A DNA stretch of 64,000 bases from Microbacterium aurantiacum (GCF_002872075.1 NZ_PGGU01000004.1:191072-255071); one strand, 5' to 3'; shown: positions 8,977 through 18,225, counted from the first letter of the stretch. Notes: generated by a model from the letters alone, not told the origin. Program-made: numbers and translations.

Positions 8977-9035
8977 ACGGGGGCGGAGGCCGCGGCGGGG
9001 CGCAACACAGCCCCACCCGCAGCATCCGCCCCCGT
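8977..9035. terminator. Inverted repeat between the ABC operon and cbs
   Basis: ACGGGGGCGGA (8977-8987) and TCCGCCCCCGT (9025-9035) are perfectly complementary over 11 bp, with a GC-rich interior that can also pair. It is placed to terminate the ABC operon. Its last base is the first base of the cbs -10 hexamer TACGCT (9035-9040). Confidence 0.55.
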
Positions 9036-9046
9036 ACGCTGAAACC

Positions 9047-10423
<1,377 letters not shown>

Positions 10424-10487
10424 TGAAGCCGTCGCCGGGCGTAACAGCGGCGGATGCGACCTTCGAGGCGGACGTAGGCTGAGAGGC

Positions 10488-11642
10488 ATGTCCGACCACG
10501 CTTTCGCCACCCGAGCCATCCACGCAGGGCAGGAGTTCGACCCGACGACGGGGGCGATCATCCCCCCGATCTACCAGACCTCCACCTTCGTGCAGGACGG
10601 CATCGGCGGTCTCCGGAACGGGTACGAGTACAACCGGGCGGCCAACCCGACGCGTTCGTCGCTCGAGACGCAGCTCGCCGCGCTCGAGGGCGGCACCGCC
10701 GCGCTGTCGTTCGCCTCGGGGCTCGCCGCCGAAGACGCCCTGCTGCGTGGTCTGCTGAAGCCGGGCGACCACGTGCTGCTCGGCAACGACGTCTACGGCG
10801 GCACGTACCGCCTGCTCACGAGAGTGCTCGCGCCGTGGGGGATCGAGACGACCACCGTCGAGCTCGCCGACACCGACGCCCTCCGCGCCGCGATCCGTCC
10901 GCAGACGAAGATCGTCTGGCTGGAGACTCCGAGCAACCCCCTTCTCAAGATCGTCGACGTCGAGCAGATCGCCGAGATCGCGCACGCTGCCGGCGCCGTC
11001 GTGGTCGTCGACAACACCTTCGCCTCCCCGGCACTGCAGCAGCCACTGGCGCTCGGAGCAGACCTCGTCGTGCACTCGACCACGAAGTACCTCGGCGGGC
11101 ACTCCGACGTGCTCGGCGGCGCCGTGGTGTTCGGCGACGACCGCTTCTTCGAGCAGGTGAAGTTCCAGCAGTTCGCCGTCGGCGCCGTCTCCGCTCCGCT
11201 GGACGCCTGGCTCACCACCCGGGGCATCAAGACCCTGGCACTGCGGATGCGGCAGCACTCCGAGAACGCGCAGGCCATCGCCGAGTGGGCGCAGTCCCGC
11301 TCCGAGATCGAGACGGTGTTCTTCCCGGGGCTCGCTTCGCACCCCGGTCACGACATCGCGGCCCGCCAGATGAGCGGCTTCGGCGGGATGCTGTCGCTCG
11401 GTCTCGCCGACGGAGCAGCGGCCGCGCGCGCCTTCGCCGAATCGACAGAGCTGTTCCAGCTCGCGGAGTCCCTCGGCGGCGTCGAATCGCTGATCGGATA
11501 CCCGTCGGAGATGACGCACGCCTCGGTCCGCGGCACCCCGCTCGCCGTTCCGGAGAACGTCGTGCGCCTGTCGGTCGGCATCGAGGACGTCGCCGACCTG
11601 ATTGCCGATCTGGAACAGGGACTGGCCCGTCTCTCCCGCTGA
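10488..11642 (+). CDS. metB: Cystathionine gamma-synthase / gamma-lyase family enzyme
   Basis: A 384-residue fold-type I PLP enzyme of the Cys/Met metabolism family. It joins cysteine to an activated homoserine to give cystathionine, or cleaves cystathionine in the reverse direction. Visible hallmarks are YEYNRAANPTRSSLE, the cofactor-stacking region LLGNDVYGGTYRL, and the Schiff-base lysine K200 in VVHSTTKYLGGHSD. The C-terminus has the SLGGVESLIGYPSEMTHAS signature. Sequence alone does not settle synthase versus lyase; its place after cbs would suit a reverse transsulfuration lyase too. TAGGCT lies 13 nt upstream of ATG 10488 and no Shine-Dalgarno is visible. A long inverted repeat at 11653-11698 ends the unit. 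Confidence 0.92.
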   Translation: MSDHAFATRAIHAGQEFDPTTGAIIPPIYQTSTFVQDGIGGLRNGYEYNRAANPTRSSLETQLAALEGGTAALSFASGLAAEDALLRGLLKPGDHVLLGNDVYGGTYRLLTRVLAPWGIETTTVELADTDALRAAIRPQTKIVWLETPSNPLLKIVDVEQIAEIAHAAGAVVVVDNTFASPALQQPLALGADLVVHSTTKYLGGHSDVLGGAVVFGDDRFFEQVKFQQFAVGAVSAPLDAWLTTRGIKTLALRMRQHSENAQAIAEWAQSRSEIETVFFPGLASHPGHDIAARQMSGFGGMLSLGLADGAAAARAFAESTELFQLAESLGGVESLIGYPSEMTHASVRGTPLAVPENVVRLSVGIEDVADLIADLEQGLARLSR

Positions 11643-11652
11643 ACGTGGCGTG

Positions 11653-11698
11653 GCCGGAAACGCGTCCTCGAGGGGCCGCCCGGATGCGTTTCCGGCCT
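11653..11698 (+). terminator. Stem-loop downstream of metB
   Basis: GGCCGGAAACGC (11653-11664) and GCGTTTCCGGCC (11687-11698) form a perfect 12-bp stem with a 22-nt loop. No T-run follows, so terminator function is likely but not certain. Confidence 0.55.
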
Positions 11699-11785
11699 GG
11701 AAGCGGAGTATCGACCGCGCTTCCGGTGGACAGGGGGCTTCGGCGACGGGCGGCGGGGACGATACGATGGATGCTTCTCTTCCGA

Positions 11786-11799
11786 TCGAATCGATTCGA
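11786..11799. promoter_or_regulatory. Palindromic operator candidate upstream of the MFS pump
   Basis: TCGAATCGATTCGA is a perfect 14-bp palindrome, 39 nt before the GTG start of the efflux gene and just downstream of a TACGAT hexamer (11763-11768). Its position suits a repressor site; no regulator gene is adjacent. Confidence 0.45.
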
Positions 11800-11837
11800 A
11801 TCGGCATGCCCGCACCCTGAACTCCGGAAGGACCGTC

Positions 11838-13217
11838 GTGTCCGACGCTCCGCGCACTGACTCCACCCCGACGCCCCGATCGAACGCGACCCCGGCGGTC
11901 GAACGCACCTCGACCGGCAGCATCCGCACCTCCACGCCGACGGGCGCGATCCGCACGCTGGGGTCGAACCCGGCCACGGCGCCGATCATGCTGCACCCGG
12001 GGGATTCGATCCCCACTGCTCGTCGAGTGCTCTACATCATCCTGCTCGGCGCGCTCACCGCACTCGGGCCGTTCACGATCGATCTGTACCTGCCGGCGTT
12101 CCCGGTGCTGGAGAAGGACTTCGACACCACGGCGGCCGCGATCCAGCTGACCCTCACCGGCACGATGATCGGCTTCGCGGTCGGGCAGCTCGTGGTCGGC
12201 CCGCTCAGCGACAAGGTGGGACGCCGCGTTCCCCTCATCGCGGTCACGGCGCTGCACGTGCTCGCCAGCGTCGCCGCCGCATTCGCCCCGGATCTTGGGC
12301 TGCTCAGCGCGGCACGCGTGCTGATGGGCATCGGCGCCGCGGCCGGAGGTGTGGTCGCGATGGCGATCGTGCGCGATCTCTTCGGCGGACGCCGGCTCGT
12401 GGTCATGCTGTCGCGGCTCGCGCTGGTGTCCGGTGTGGCACCGGTGGTGGCGCCGTTGATCGGATCGTGGTTGCTGACGCTGATGCCGTGGCGCGGGATC
12501 TTCGGATTCCTCGCCGTCTATGGCGCCGTGATGCTGGTCTCCGCGATCGTGTTCATCCCGGAGACCCTTCCCAAAGCCCGTCGCACGGGGCGCGGCGGTG
12601 CGACGATGCTGCAGCGGTACCGTTCCGTCCTCTCCGATCGTGTGTTCATCGGCGTGCTGATCATCGGCGGGATGACATTCTCCGGGCTGTTCTCCTACCT
12701 TTCGGCATCGCCCTTCCTGTTCCAGCAGACGCACCAGCTCGACCCGCAGCAGTACGGCCTCCTGTTCGCCGCGAACTCGCTCGGCCTGGTCATCGGCGTG
12801 CAGATCGCGTCCCGGCTCGCCGCCCGTTTCGGGCCGCAGTGGGTGATGGCCTACTCGACCGCCGTGCTCCTGGCGGCGGGAGCGGCGATCATCGTCACCG
12901 ATCAGCTCGGGCTGGGCCTGTGGGGAACGGTCATCCCGCTCTTCGTGTTCATGACCGCCTGCGGGTTCACCTTCCCCAACGTGCAGGTGCTCGCGCTCGA
13001 CCGGCACGGCAAGGCGGCGGGCACCGCCGCCTCGATCATCGGTGCGAGCAACTTCGGCGTCGCCGGTTTCATCTCGCCGGTCGTCGGCTGGATCTCGCAC
13101 GATGCCGGCATCACCGCGACGACGATGGCCTCCGTCATGGTCGGCTGTGCCGTGATCGGCGTCCTCTCGCTGTGGCTGATCGTGCGCCCGCGCACGGTGG
13201 GGATGCTCACTCCCTGA
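11838..13217 (+). CDS. MFS transporter, Bcr/CflA drug-efflux type
   Basis: A 459-residue major facilitator with about 12 membrane segments, of the proton-driven drug:H+ antiporter-1 group. The core starts YIILLGALTALGPFTIDLYLPAFPVL (given here only as an indication of the first helix, positions 12031-12108) and carries the motif-A loop VVGPLSDKVGRRVP. A 60-residue Ser/Thr/Pro-rich N-terminal extension precedes the first helix, which is unusual; a start at Met51 would remove most of it. GTG 11838 has GGAAGGA upstream, which supports the long form. It is a single-gene unit with a palindrome in its promoter region. Substrates cannot be predicted. Confidence 0.88.
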   Translation: MSDAPRTDSTPTPRSNATPAVERTSTGSIRTSTPTGAIRTLGSNPATAPIMLHPGDSIPTARRVLYIILLGALTALGPFTIDLYLPAFPVLEKDFDTTAAAIQLTLTGTMIGFAVGQLVVGPLSDKVGRRVPLIAVTALHVLASVAAAFAPDLGLLSAARVLMGIGAAAGGVVAMAIVRDLFGGRRLVVMLSRLALVSGVAPVVAPLIGSWLLTLMPWRGIFGFLAVYGAVMLVSAIVFIPETLPKARRTGRGGATMLQRYRSVLSDRVFIGVLIIGGMTFSGLFSYLSASPFLFQQTHQLDPQQYGLLFAANSLGLVIGVQIASRLAARFGPQWVMAYSTAVLLAAGAAIIVTDQLGLGLWGTVIPLFVFMTACGFTFPNVQVLALDRHGKAAGTAASIIGASNFGVAGFISPVVGWISHDAGITATTMASVMVGCAVIGVLSLWLIVRPRTVGMLTP

Positions 13218-13248
13218 TCGCCCAGCCGGCGTCGGCCAGAATGGAACG

Positions 13249-13899
13249 ATGAACAGGCGAATGCTGCTGTGGTGGGGTGTCAGCTGCCTCTTGGCGGCGA
13301 CGGCGCTGGGCTCGATCGTCGTGCTCGGCTTCGGAGACACTCCGGCGATCGATCACTGGTGGAACACGGTGGTGATCGATCAGCGGGCACCGTGGGTCAT
13401 CGACTTCGCCCATGTGCTCAACTTCGCCGGCGGCAGCAGCGGAACGATCTTCGTCATCGCACCACTCCTGATCGTGGGCCTGCTCCTCACCCGGCGATGG
13501 CGATCAGCCGCGTTCGCGGTGACGGCGATGGTGACCAGCGCCCTCGCCGTTCAGGCGCTCAAGCAGCTCTTCGGGAGGGCACGGCCCGCCGACATGCTCG
13601 TCGCCTCCGACTACGGGTCGTTCCCCTCGGGCCACGTCGCGAACGCGGCGACCATCGCCCTCGTGATCTGGGTGATCTTCCCGCGGGTGTGGACCGCTCT
13701 TCTCGGTGCGCTGTGGGTGCTCGGGATGGCGTACTCGCGCACTCTGCTCTCGGTGCACTGGGCGACGGACACCCTCGGTGGAGCGCTGACCGGCGCAGGC
13801 GCGGTGCTGCTGGTGGCAGCTCTGCTGAGCGACTGGGTGCAGGGCCGGAACCCGCCGTCGGATCCGCCGATAGTCTGGGAAGCCCCCCGCCCGTCCTGA
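13249..13899 (+). CDS. PAP2-family membrane phosphatase
   Basis: A 216-residue integral membrane phosphatase of the PAP2 superfamily (phosphatidic acid or undecaprenyl-pyrophosphate phosphatases). The three catalytic motifs are visible in order: KQLFGRARP, then PSGHVANAA, then SRTLLSVHWATDTLGG, with the nucleophilic and acid histidines. Five to six hydrophobic segments surround them, placing the active site on the outer face. The start is ATG 13249; CAGAAT 12 nt upstream fits a leaderless transcript. The next gene (GNAT) begins 10 nt after it, so the two may be cotranscribed. The physiological lipid substrate is not evident. Confidence 0.9.
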   Translation: MNRRMLLWWGVSCLLAATALGSIVVLGFGDTPAIDHWWNTVVIDQRAPWVIDFAHVLNFAGGSSGTIFVIAPLLIVGLLLTRRWRSAAFAVTAMVTSALAVQALKQLFGRARPADMLVASDYGSFPSGHVANAATIALVIWVIFPRVWTALLGALWVLGMAYSRTLLSVHWATDTLGGALTGAGAVLLVAALLSDWVQGRNPPSDPPIVWEAPRPS

Positions 13900-13908
13900 G
13901 GAGTCCTC

Positions 13909-14511
13909 GTGCCCCGCATCCGTCCGTATCGTCCCGCCGATCGCGCCGCGATGTACGAGATCTGCGTGAAGACGGCGGACGCCGGTGCCGATGCGACCGG
14001 CATCCTCTCCGACGACGACCTGTGGGGCGACATCTTCGCCGTTCCGTATGTGGAACGTCATCCCGACCTCGCCTGGGTCGTCGAGGCCGATGACGCACGC
14101 GTCGTCGGTTACATCGTCGCGACGGATGACACGGATGCCTTCGAGCAGTGGTTCCGCGACGAGTGGTGGCCGCCGCTGGCGGCGCGCCATCCTCGGCCGA
14201 GCGAGGTCGTCACGCGCGAGGACCGGATCGTCGAATCCGCTTACGACCGTGCTCCGGGCCGCGACGCGAACGTCGCGGCGTACCCCGCGCACCTGCACAT
14301 CGACCTGCTCCCGGAGACCCAGGGCCAGGGGCTGGGGCGGCTGCTCATCGAGACCCTCTTCGCCGAGCTCACCCGTCGCGGGGTGCGAGGCCTGCACCTC
14401 GGCATGGACCCGAAGAACACCGGTGCTGCGGCCTTCTACGAGCGTCTCGGCATGGAGCGCCTGCCGACGGGCCCGGATGCGCAGAGCTACGGCGTGCGTT
14501 TCGGCATGTGA
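13909..14511 (+). CDS. GNAT-family N-acetyltransferase
   Basis: A 200-residue cytosolic acyl-CoA-dependent transferase. The GNAT fold is clear in the C-terminal half: HLHIDLLPETQGQGLGRLLI gives beta4 and the acetyl-CoA pyrophosphate loop Q-x-x-G-x-G, followed by GLHLGMDPKNTGAAAFYERL, the usual N-x-x-A-x-x-F-Y motif. A ~60-residue insertion rich in Trp, Asp and Arg lies between the first strand and the acetyl-CoA site. GTG 13909 is preceded by GAGGAG. It follows the PAP2 gene closely. The substrate is unknown. Confidence 0.85.
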   Translation: MPRIRPYRPADRAAMYEICVKTADAGADATGILSDDDLWGDIFAVPYVERHPDLAWVVEADDARVVGYIVATDDTDAFEQWFRDEWWPPLAARHPRPSEVVTREDRIVESAYDRAPGRDANVAAYPAHLHIDLLPETQGQGLGRLLIETLFAELTRRGVRGLHLGMDPKNTGAAAFYERLGMERLPTGPDAQSYGVRFGM

Positions 14512-14521
14512 GCGGGCGGGG

Positions 14522-14983
14522 CTACTGCCCGTTCGTCCGCAGCATCACGGAGATGCTCCCGATCGCTCTCGCGGTCGGTGTGTACCAGATGCTCAGGTAG
14601 CGGCGCCCGACCTGCCACTGGTCGCTGTCGCGACGTTCTTTCGTCGGATCGCCGAGCAGCGTACGCAGTTCCTCGCGCGATGTCGCGAGGGTGATGCCGT
14701 CGATGAGCCTGTCCGCGCCCGGGTATGCAGCCCAGCCGGTCTCAGGTCGGACCCGGATGACGATCTTGCAGAGCTCGTCGTCGCCGAAGAAGAACGCGGT
14801 GCCGGCATCGCGGTACTCGTACGTCAGCCAGTCCTTCTTCAGCACGCCGCCCTTCGGGTTGAGCCGCTGCTCGGTGATCTCCCCGAACAGCGCCAGGGAT
14901 GCGTCGACCGCCGGGGCGCCCGGCTTCTCTCCCAGTGCATCGAGGAGCGTGGTGATCTCACCGCTGATCGTCGTCGCTGTCAT
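14522..14983 (-). CDS. Hypothetical protein, candidate second immunity protein of the toxin operon
   Basis: A 153-residue soluble acidic protein that I do not recognise. It has an N-terminal helical part (TTISGEITTLLDALGEK) and then alternating strand-like segments with many aromatic residues (WLTYEYRDAGTAFFFGDDEL, WQVGRRYLSIWY). It has no signal peptide or membrane segment. It is the last gene of a four-gene minus-strand unit (WXG-like protein, toxin, 162-residue protein, this one), 13 nt after its neighbour. Small acidic genes in this place are often immunity proteins; that role is inferred from position only. Confidence 0.6.
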   Translation of the reverse strand: MTATTISGEITTLLDALGEKPGAPAVDASLALFGEITEQRLNPKGGVLKKDWLTYEYRDAGTAFFFGDDELCKIVIRVRPETGWAAYPGADRLIDGITLATSREELRTLLGDPTKERRDSDQWQVGRRYLSIWYTPTARAIGSISVMLRTNGQ

Positions 14984-14996
14984 GGCCTGCCGTGCC

Positions 14997-15485
14997 TCAC
15001 TTCTCGTCTTTCGCCGCCTGCTGGGCGAGGAACTTCTGCATCACGTCGGACAGGGGCGGGCCGTCCTCGGCCGGGGCGATGTCGGCATCCTCGAGGGTGA
15101 ACGAGCGCAGCAGTTCGAGCGCAGCCGCGCTCACCAGCAGATCGGTCGCGTCCGCGAGCACCAGGTCATCGCCCTCATCGACCGAACCCGTGGGGATCAG
15201 CCTGAGCCAGACGGGCGTCAGCGCGCGCTCGGTGATGAGTTCGTACTGCTCGCCCGTCGACGCTGTCGCCGGTTCGAGTTCGAATCCGGTGAGCCCGGAT
15301 GCGCGCAGCGCGTCGGCGAGCCGCTCGCTCACGAACCAGAACGGCGATGTGGTGACGAGGTCGTCACCCATCCAGCCGTCGAAGACCAGATGCAGCGGCC
15401 CGGCGTCGGCGGCGCGTTGCGCCGGATCGTAGGTGTGGCCCGGAGCCAGACCGCCGGGGACCTCGGCGTCGACGTAGTAGTACAT
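14997..15485 (-). CDS. Hypothetical protein, probable immunity protein for the adjacent toxin
   Basis: A 162-residue acidic soluble protein beginning MYYYVDAEVPGGLAPGHTYD. The central segment FWFVSERLADALRASGLTGF resembles the layout of Imm11/DUF1629-like immunity proteins, where a bound strand is followed by a 'V-S-E-R' helix; I make this comparison from memory and it is tentative. It starts 4 nt after the toxin stop with GAGGTGAG as ribosome-binding site. That tight coupling directly downstream of a nuclease-toxin gene is the standard place of the cognate immunity gene. Confidence 0.65.
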   Translation of the reverse strand: MYYYVDAEVPGGLAPGHTYDPAQRAADAGPLHLVFDGWMGDDLVTTSPFWFVSERLADALRASGLTGFELEPATASTGEQYELITERALTPVWLRLIPTGSVDEGDDLVLADATDLLVSAAALELLRSFTLEDADIAPAEDGPPLSDVMQKFLAQQAAKDEK

Positions 15486-15489
15486 CTGC

Positions 15490-16083
15490 TCACCTCACTG
15501 GGGGATCGAAGAGATCGCCGAATGCATCGTCGATCAGCGTAGTGTAATCGAGCAGCTGCTCCCTGGTCGGCTCGGTTCCCAGGCGGTCGTAGTGGGCGTA
15601 GAACTGATTCCACATCTTGCGGATGGCGCTCAGATGCACGTCGTTGTTGATGCCCTCGGGGATGCCCCGGAGATTCTCGGGGGAGTGCATCTCGGAAGGC
15701 GTGATGGCCAGTCCGGGGTAGCGCGTGATCACGTTCTGCTCGACCGCGTGGTGGACGACGTCCGTGGGGTTCGCACGGTCGTACTCGTCGTAGAAATTGT
15801 CTCGATAGTTGTTGCCATCGGCATCGCCGAAGCTCGCGGGAACTCGGTGTCCTCCCGTCGCGTCAACGTCGGCGTCGGGAGCATCGTCGCGGGACGAGTC
15901 GTCGCGGTCCGGACCTCGCTGATGGGCGAGCACACTGTCACGTCTCCGAGTCTCCTCGACGATGTCGATCAGCTTCTGCCGTTGTCGGCGCGACTGCGTC
16001 TGCAACGAGGAAGCGAACTCGTCACCTGCCTTCGTGAGGGCTTCGATGATGTCATCGCTCAGCTTCTTCATCGGACTGGCCAT
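15490..16083 (-). CDS. HNH/endonuclease VII-like polymorphic toxin
   Basis: A 197-residue protein with two parts. Residues 1-60 are a charged helical region (KLSDDIIEALTKAGDEFASS) that could pair with the WXG-like protein. A low-complexity Asp/Arg-rich linker follows. The C-terminal 90 residues carry HHAVEQNVITRYPG and then ENLRGIPEGINNDVHLSAI, ending in a helical tail. The H-H-x-V-E-Q, N and H pattern matches the metal-binding core of the HNH/Endo VII toxin nucleases found at the tips of polymorphic toxins. There is no signal peptide. Gaps are 4 nt to the upstream WXG-like gene and 4 nt to the downstream immunity candidate. DNA cleavage in rival cells is the expected role, inferred from the family. 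Confidence 0.7.
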   Translation of the reverse strand: MASPMKKLSDDIIEALTKAGDEFASSLQTQSRRQRQKLIDIVEETRRRDSVLAHQRGPDRDDSSRDDAPDADVDATGGHRVPASFGDADGNNYRDNFYDEYDRANPTDVVHHAVEQNVITRYPGLAITPSEMHSPENLRGIPEGINNDVHLSAIRKMWNQFYAHYDRLGTEPTREQLLDYTTLIDDAFGDLFDPPVR

Positions 16084-16087
16084 GTCG

Positions 16088-16810
16088 TCACCCTGCCGTC
16101 GAGATCTGAAGCGCAGAGATCTGCGCGATGAAGTCCTGCCCGAGTCGCTCCTGGTCCTGCGCGGTGTGCTCCAGGTCGTTCGCCGTCTGCTCGAGCGCCT
16201 CGAGGTCGGCCTTGTACTCCGCCGCCTCGCCCAGCGCGCCTTCGACCAGCGGGGCGTCGAGCATCGTGGCGGCGATGGAGACGGCGACGTTCGTGAGCGG
16301 CTCGCTGACGAGCTCGAGGAGCTGGACCGCGAGCTGCTCGACCGCGATGTCGGTCGCGATGTCGAGGGCCACCTTGCGGGCGGCGATGATCGCCGCGTTG
16401 GCCGCGACGCTCCCGCCCAGTGTCACCACGGCGGTGGCCGCTGCGGCGGCGATCTGCGCGGCGGTGATGGTGAGCTCCGCGATCACCTTGATCTTGAGCG
16501 CCAGGACGGCGTCGGCGAAGATGTCGATGCCCTGCGCGGCAGGATCGAGCAGGTCGACCAGACGCTGCATGTTCGACTCGCGGTTGGCGTTCCAGGCGTT
16601 GGTGTACGCCCCGGCGGTCTGCGCCGACAGCGCGCTCGTCACATCGTCGTTGACGCGCTTGTTCGCCTCTTCGATCGAGCCTTCGAGGTCTTCCTTGAAC
16701 TGCCGCACGATGCTCGCGGCCCGATGGATCTCGTCTTCGTCGAGCTGGGGCCATTCGTAGCCGAGCACGTCGAGCACCCAAGCCAGCTCGCCCGGAATGT
16801 TCATACCCAT
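16088..16810 (-). CDS. WXG100-like / CpnT-N-like helical protein, secretion partner of the toxin
   Basis: A 240-residue almost fully helical protein. Residues 1-100 resemble the N-terminal domain of ESX-type toxins (LDVLGYEWPQLDEDEI, later NAWNANRES with a Trp near the helical turn). A long Ala-rich hydrophobic region (residues ~95-190) follows, and then a coiled coil full of Glu and Gln. Start 16810 is chosen because AGGAGG lies 6 nt upstream; the frame runs on to 17041 across a tRNA gene and cannot be coding there. It is the first gene of the toxin operon. Most likely it delivers the separate toxin through a type VII-like system; no secretion machinery is encoded in this window. Confidence 0.7.
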   Translation of the reverse strand: MGMNIPGELAWVLDVLGYEWPQLDEDEIHRAASIVRQFKEDLEGSIEEANKRVNDDVTSALSAQTAGAYTNAWNANRESNMQRLVDLLDPAAQGIDIFADAVLALKIKVIAELTITAAQIAAAAATAVVTLGGSVAANAAIIAARKVALDIATDIAVEQLAVQLLELVSEPLTNVAVSIAATMLDAPLVEGALGEAAEYKADLEALEQTANDLEHTAQDQERLGQDFIAQISALQISTAG

Positions 16811-16894
16811 GATGTGCCTCCTGCTGTCGAAAGTAGGTGCAGGGACGCCGGGCGGGAATGGGGAGAAGTCCCCATGGGGGGTCGTGGGCATGAG

Positions 16895-16929
16895 AAAACC
16901 CCCGGAAAGCTCTCGCTTACCGGGGGTTT
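16895..16929 (-). terminator. Terminator of tRNA-Ser
   Basis: AAACCCCCGG (16896-16905) and CCGGGGGTTT (16920-16929) form a perfect 10-bp stem. On the minus strand it ends in a T-run, 8 nt after the tRNA, separating the tRNA from the toxin operon. Confidence 0.8.
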
Positions 16930-16936
16930 CGGTCAT

Positions 16937-17024
16937 TGGCGGTGACGGCGGGATTCGAACCCGCGGTTGCTTGCACAACACACGCTTTCCAAGCGTGCTC
17001 CTTCGGCCGCTCGGACACGTCACC
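16937..17024 (-). tRNA. tRNA-Ser(GGA)
   Basis: The minus-strand sequence folds as a class II tRNA. The acceptor stem is GGTGACG with CGTCACC, the anticodon stem is CACGC/GCGTG around TTGGAAA (anticodon GGA), a long variable arm is present and the T-arm is GCGGGTTCGAATCCCGC. The discriminator is G, as expected for serine. The 3' CCA is encoded (16937-16939). Confidence 0.95.
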
Positions 17025-17074
17025 AGGAACAACCTGTCCATCCTATCCGATCGGCCGGGTGTCCCGTGACAGAG

Positions 17075-17431
17075 CTATGCGGCGGGCACCTCGTCGAGAG
17101 AGGAGTACACGGGCAGGCCCCGTTCCCTCGCGATGACGACGTCGTTGTCCGCACCCTTCGATTCGCCGGGAAGGCGCAGCACCGCATCGCAGTGCTGCAG
17201 CAGACGCGCGGCCACGTCATACATCACGTCGCTGCCGGCGGTCTCGGCGGCGTCCAAGCCGCGGAGCACAGGCAGCGCGACCCATTCGCCGATCATGGGG
17301 ACGTGTCCGAGTCGGTGCAGGGGAGCGGCGGCGGCCTCGAGGCGTTCGAGATTGCGGGCGATCGCGTCGGCATCGCCGTCGGTTCCGGAGCGGTACGGGC
17401 CGGCGATGAGAATCAGGAGTGGTTTCGTCAT
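17075..17431 (-). CDS. DUF4406 protein (nucleoside 2-deoxyribosyltransferase-like)
   Basis: A 118-residue cytosolic protein beginning MTKPLLILIAGPYRSGTDGD. The AGPY-x-S-G loop, the middle GEWVALP and the C-terminal ADNDVVIARERGLPVY match DUF4406, whose fold is that of nucleoside 2-deoxyribosyltransferases. The catalytic activity is not established. The start is the ATG at 17431, because the conserved loop begins there; TACAGT lies 13 nt upstream, in keeping with a leaderless mRNA. It is divergent from the deoR-type regulator, with 56 nt between, so the two may share control. Confidence 0.8.
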   Translation of the reverse strand: MTKPLLILIAGPYRSGTDGDADAIARNLERLEAAAAPLHRLGHVPMIGEWVALPVLRGLDAAETAGSDVMYDVAARLLQHCDAVLRLPGESKGADNDVVIARERGLPVYSSLDEVPAA

Positions 17432-17487
17432 AGCGGAGACTGTAGCGTTAACCGTGCAGAAATGTGAAACAACATGAAGGAGTGGGC

Positions 17488-18216
17488 ATGCTGAGTGTGC
17501 AGCGCAAGGAGCATCTGATCGGTCTGCTTGCTCGCGAGGGCCGCATCGTCGCGAAGGACGCGGCGAATGAACTCGGAGTCTCCGAGGACTCCATTCGTCG
17601 CGACCTCCGCGAACTGGCCGCCGACGGTGCGTGCATCCGCGTCTACGGGGGTGCGGTCCCGGTGGCGGAGCGCCCGGTGCGCCAGCGTCAGGACATCGCC
17701 ACGGCGAGCAAGGAACGCGTGGCGAGAGCCGCCGTCGTACGCATCCGCCCGGCATCCACCATCATCCTGGACGCCGGAACGACGACCCTCGCGATGGCGC
17801 GGATGCTTCCCCTCGAGTCGGCACTGACCGTCATCACCCCGAGCCCCGCCGTGGCGCTGGCAGTGGCGGAGCATTCGGATGCCCGGATCCTCCTGGTCGG
17901 CGGCGAGCTGAGCCGGCACTCGATGGTCACCGGCGGCGCCCTCGCGCTCGAGGCGATCGCGCACCTCGGGGCCGACGCGTTCTTCATGGGCGTGTCCGGG
18001 ATCGATCCTCTGCACGGATTGACGACCGGCAGCGTCGACGACGCCGCGACGAAGCGGGCGCTCGCCGCGCGGAGCGCAGAGGTGTTCGTGCTCGCCAGTG
18101 AGGAGAAGATCGGTGCGGCATCGCGGTTCCCGGTTCTCGGTTTCGGCGAGATCACAGGGATCATCGTCGACCCGGAGGACCGCAACCCGCTCGTCGCTCA
18201 GCTGATCCCCGCGTAA
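17488..18216 (+). CDS. DeoR-family transcriptional regulator
   Basis: A 242-residue DeoR/GlpR-type regulator. The N-terminal winged helix-turn-helix is seen in RKEHLIGLLAREGRIV and VSEDSIRRDLREL. The C-terminal sugar-phosphate sensor domain has the ISOCOT features ILDAGTTTLAMARML, then VGGELSRHSMVTGG and FVLASEEKIGA. ATG 17488 is chosen over the GTG eight codons upstream because GAAGGAG sits right before it. It is divergent from the DUF4406 gene, and trhO follows after 9 nt. Which sugar phosphate and which target genes are involved cannot be seen. Confidence 0.9.
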   Translation: MLSVQRKEHLIGLLAREGRIVAKDAANELGVSEDSIRRDLRELAADGACIRVYGGAVPVAERPVRQRQDIATASKERVARAAVVRIRPASTIILDAGTTTLAMARMLPLESALTVITPSPAVALAVAEHSDARILLVGGELSRHSMVTGGALALEAIAHLGADAFFMGVSGIDPLHGLTTGSVDDAATKRALAARSAEVFVLASEEKIGAASRFPVLGFGEITGIIVDPEDRNPLVAQLIPA

Positions 18217-18225
18217 AATCTCAGG

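Noticed and set aside
16811..17041. Extended start of the WXG-like protein at 17041
   Set aside because: The extension would translate through tRNA-Ser and its terminator; AGGAGG at 16817-16822 fixes the start at 16810.
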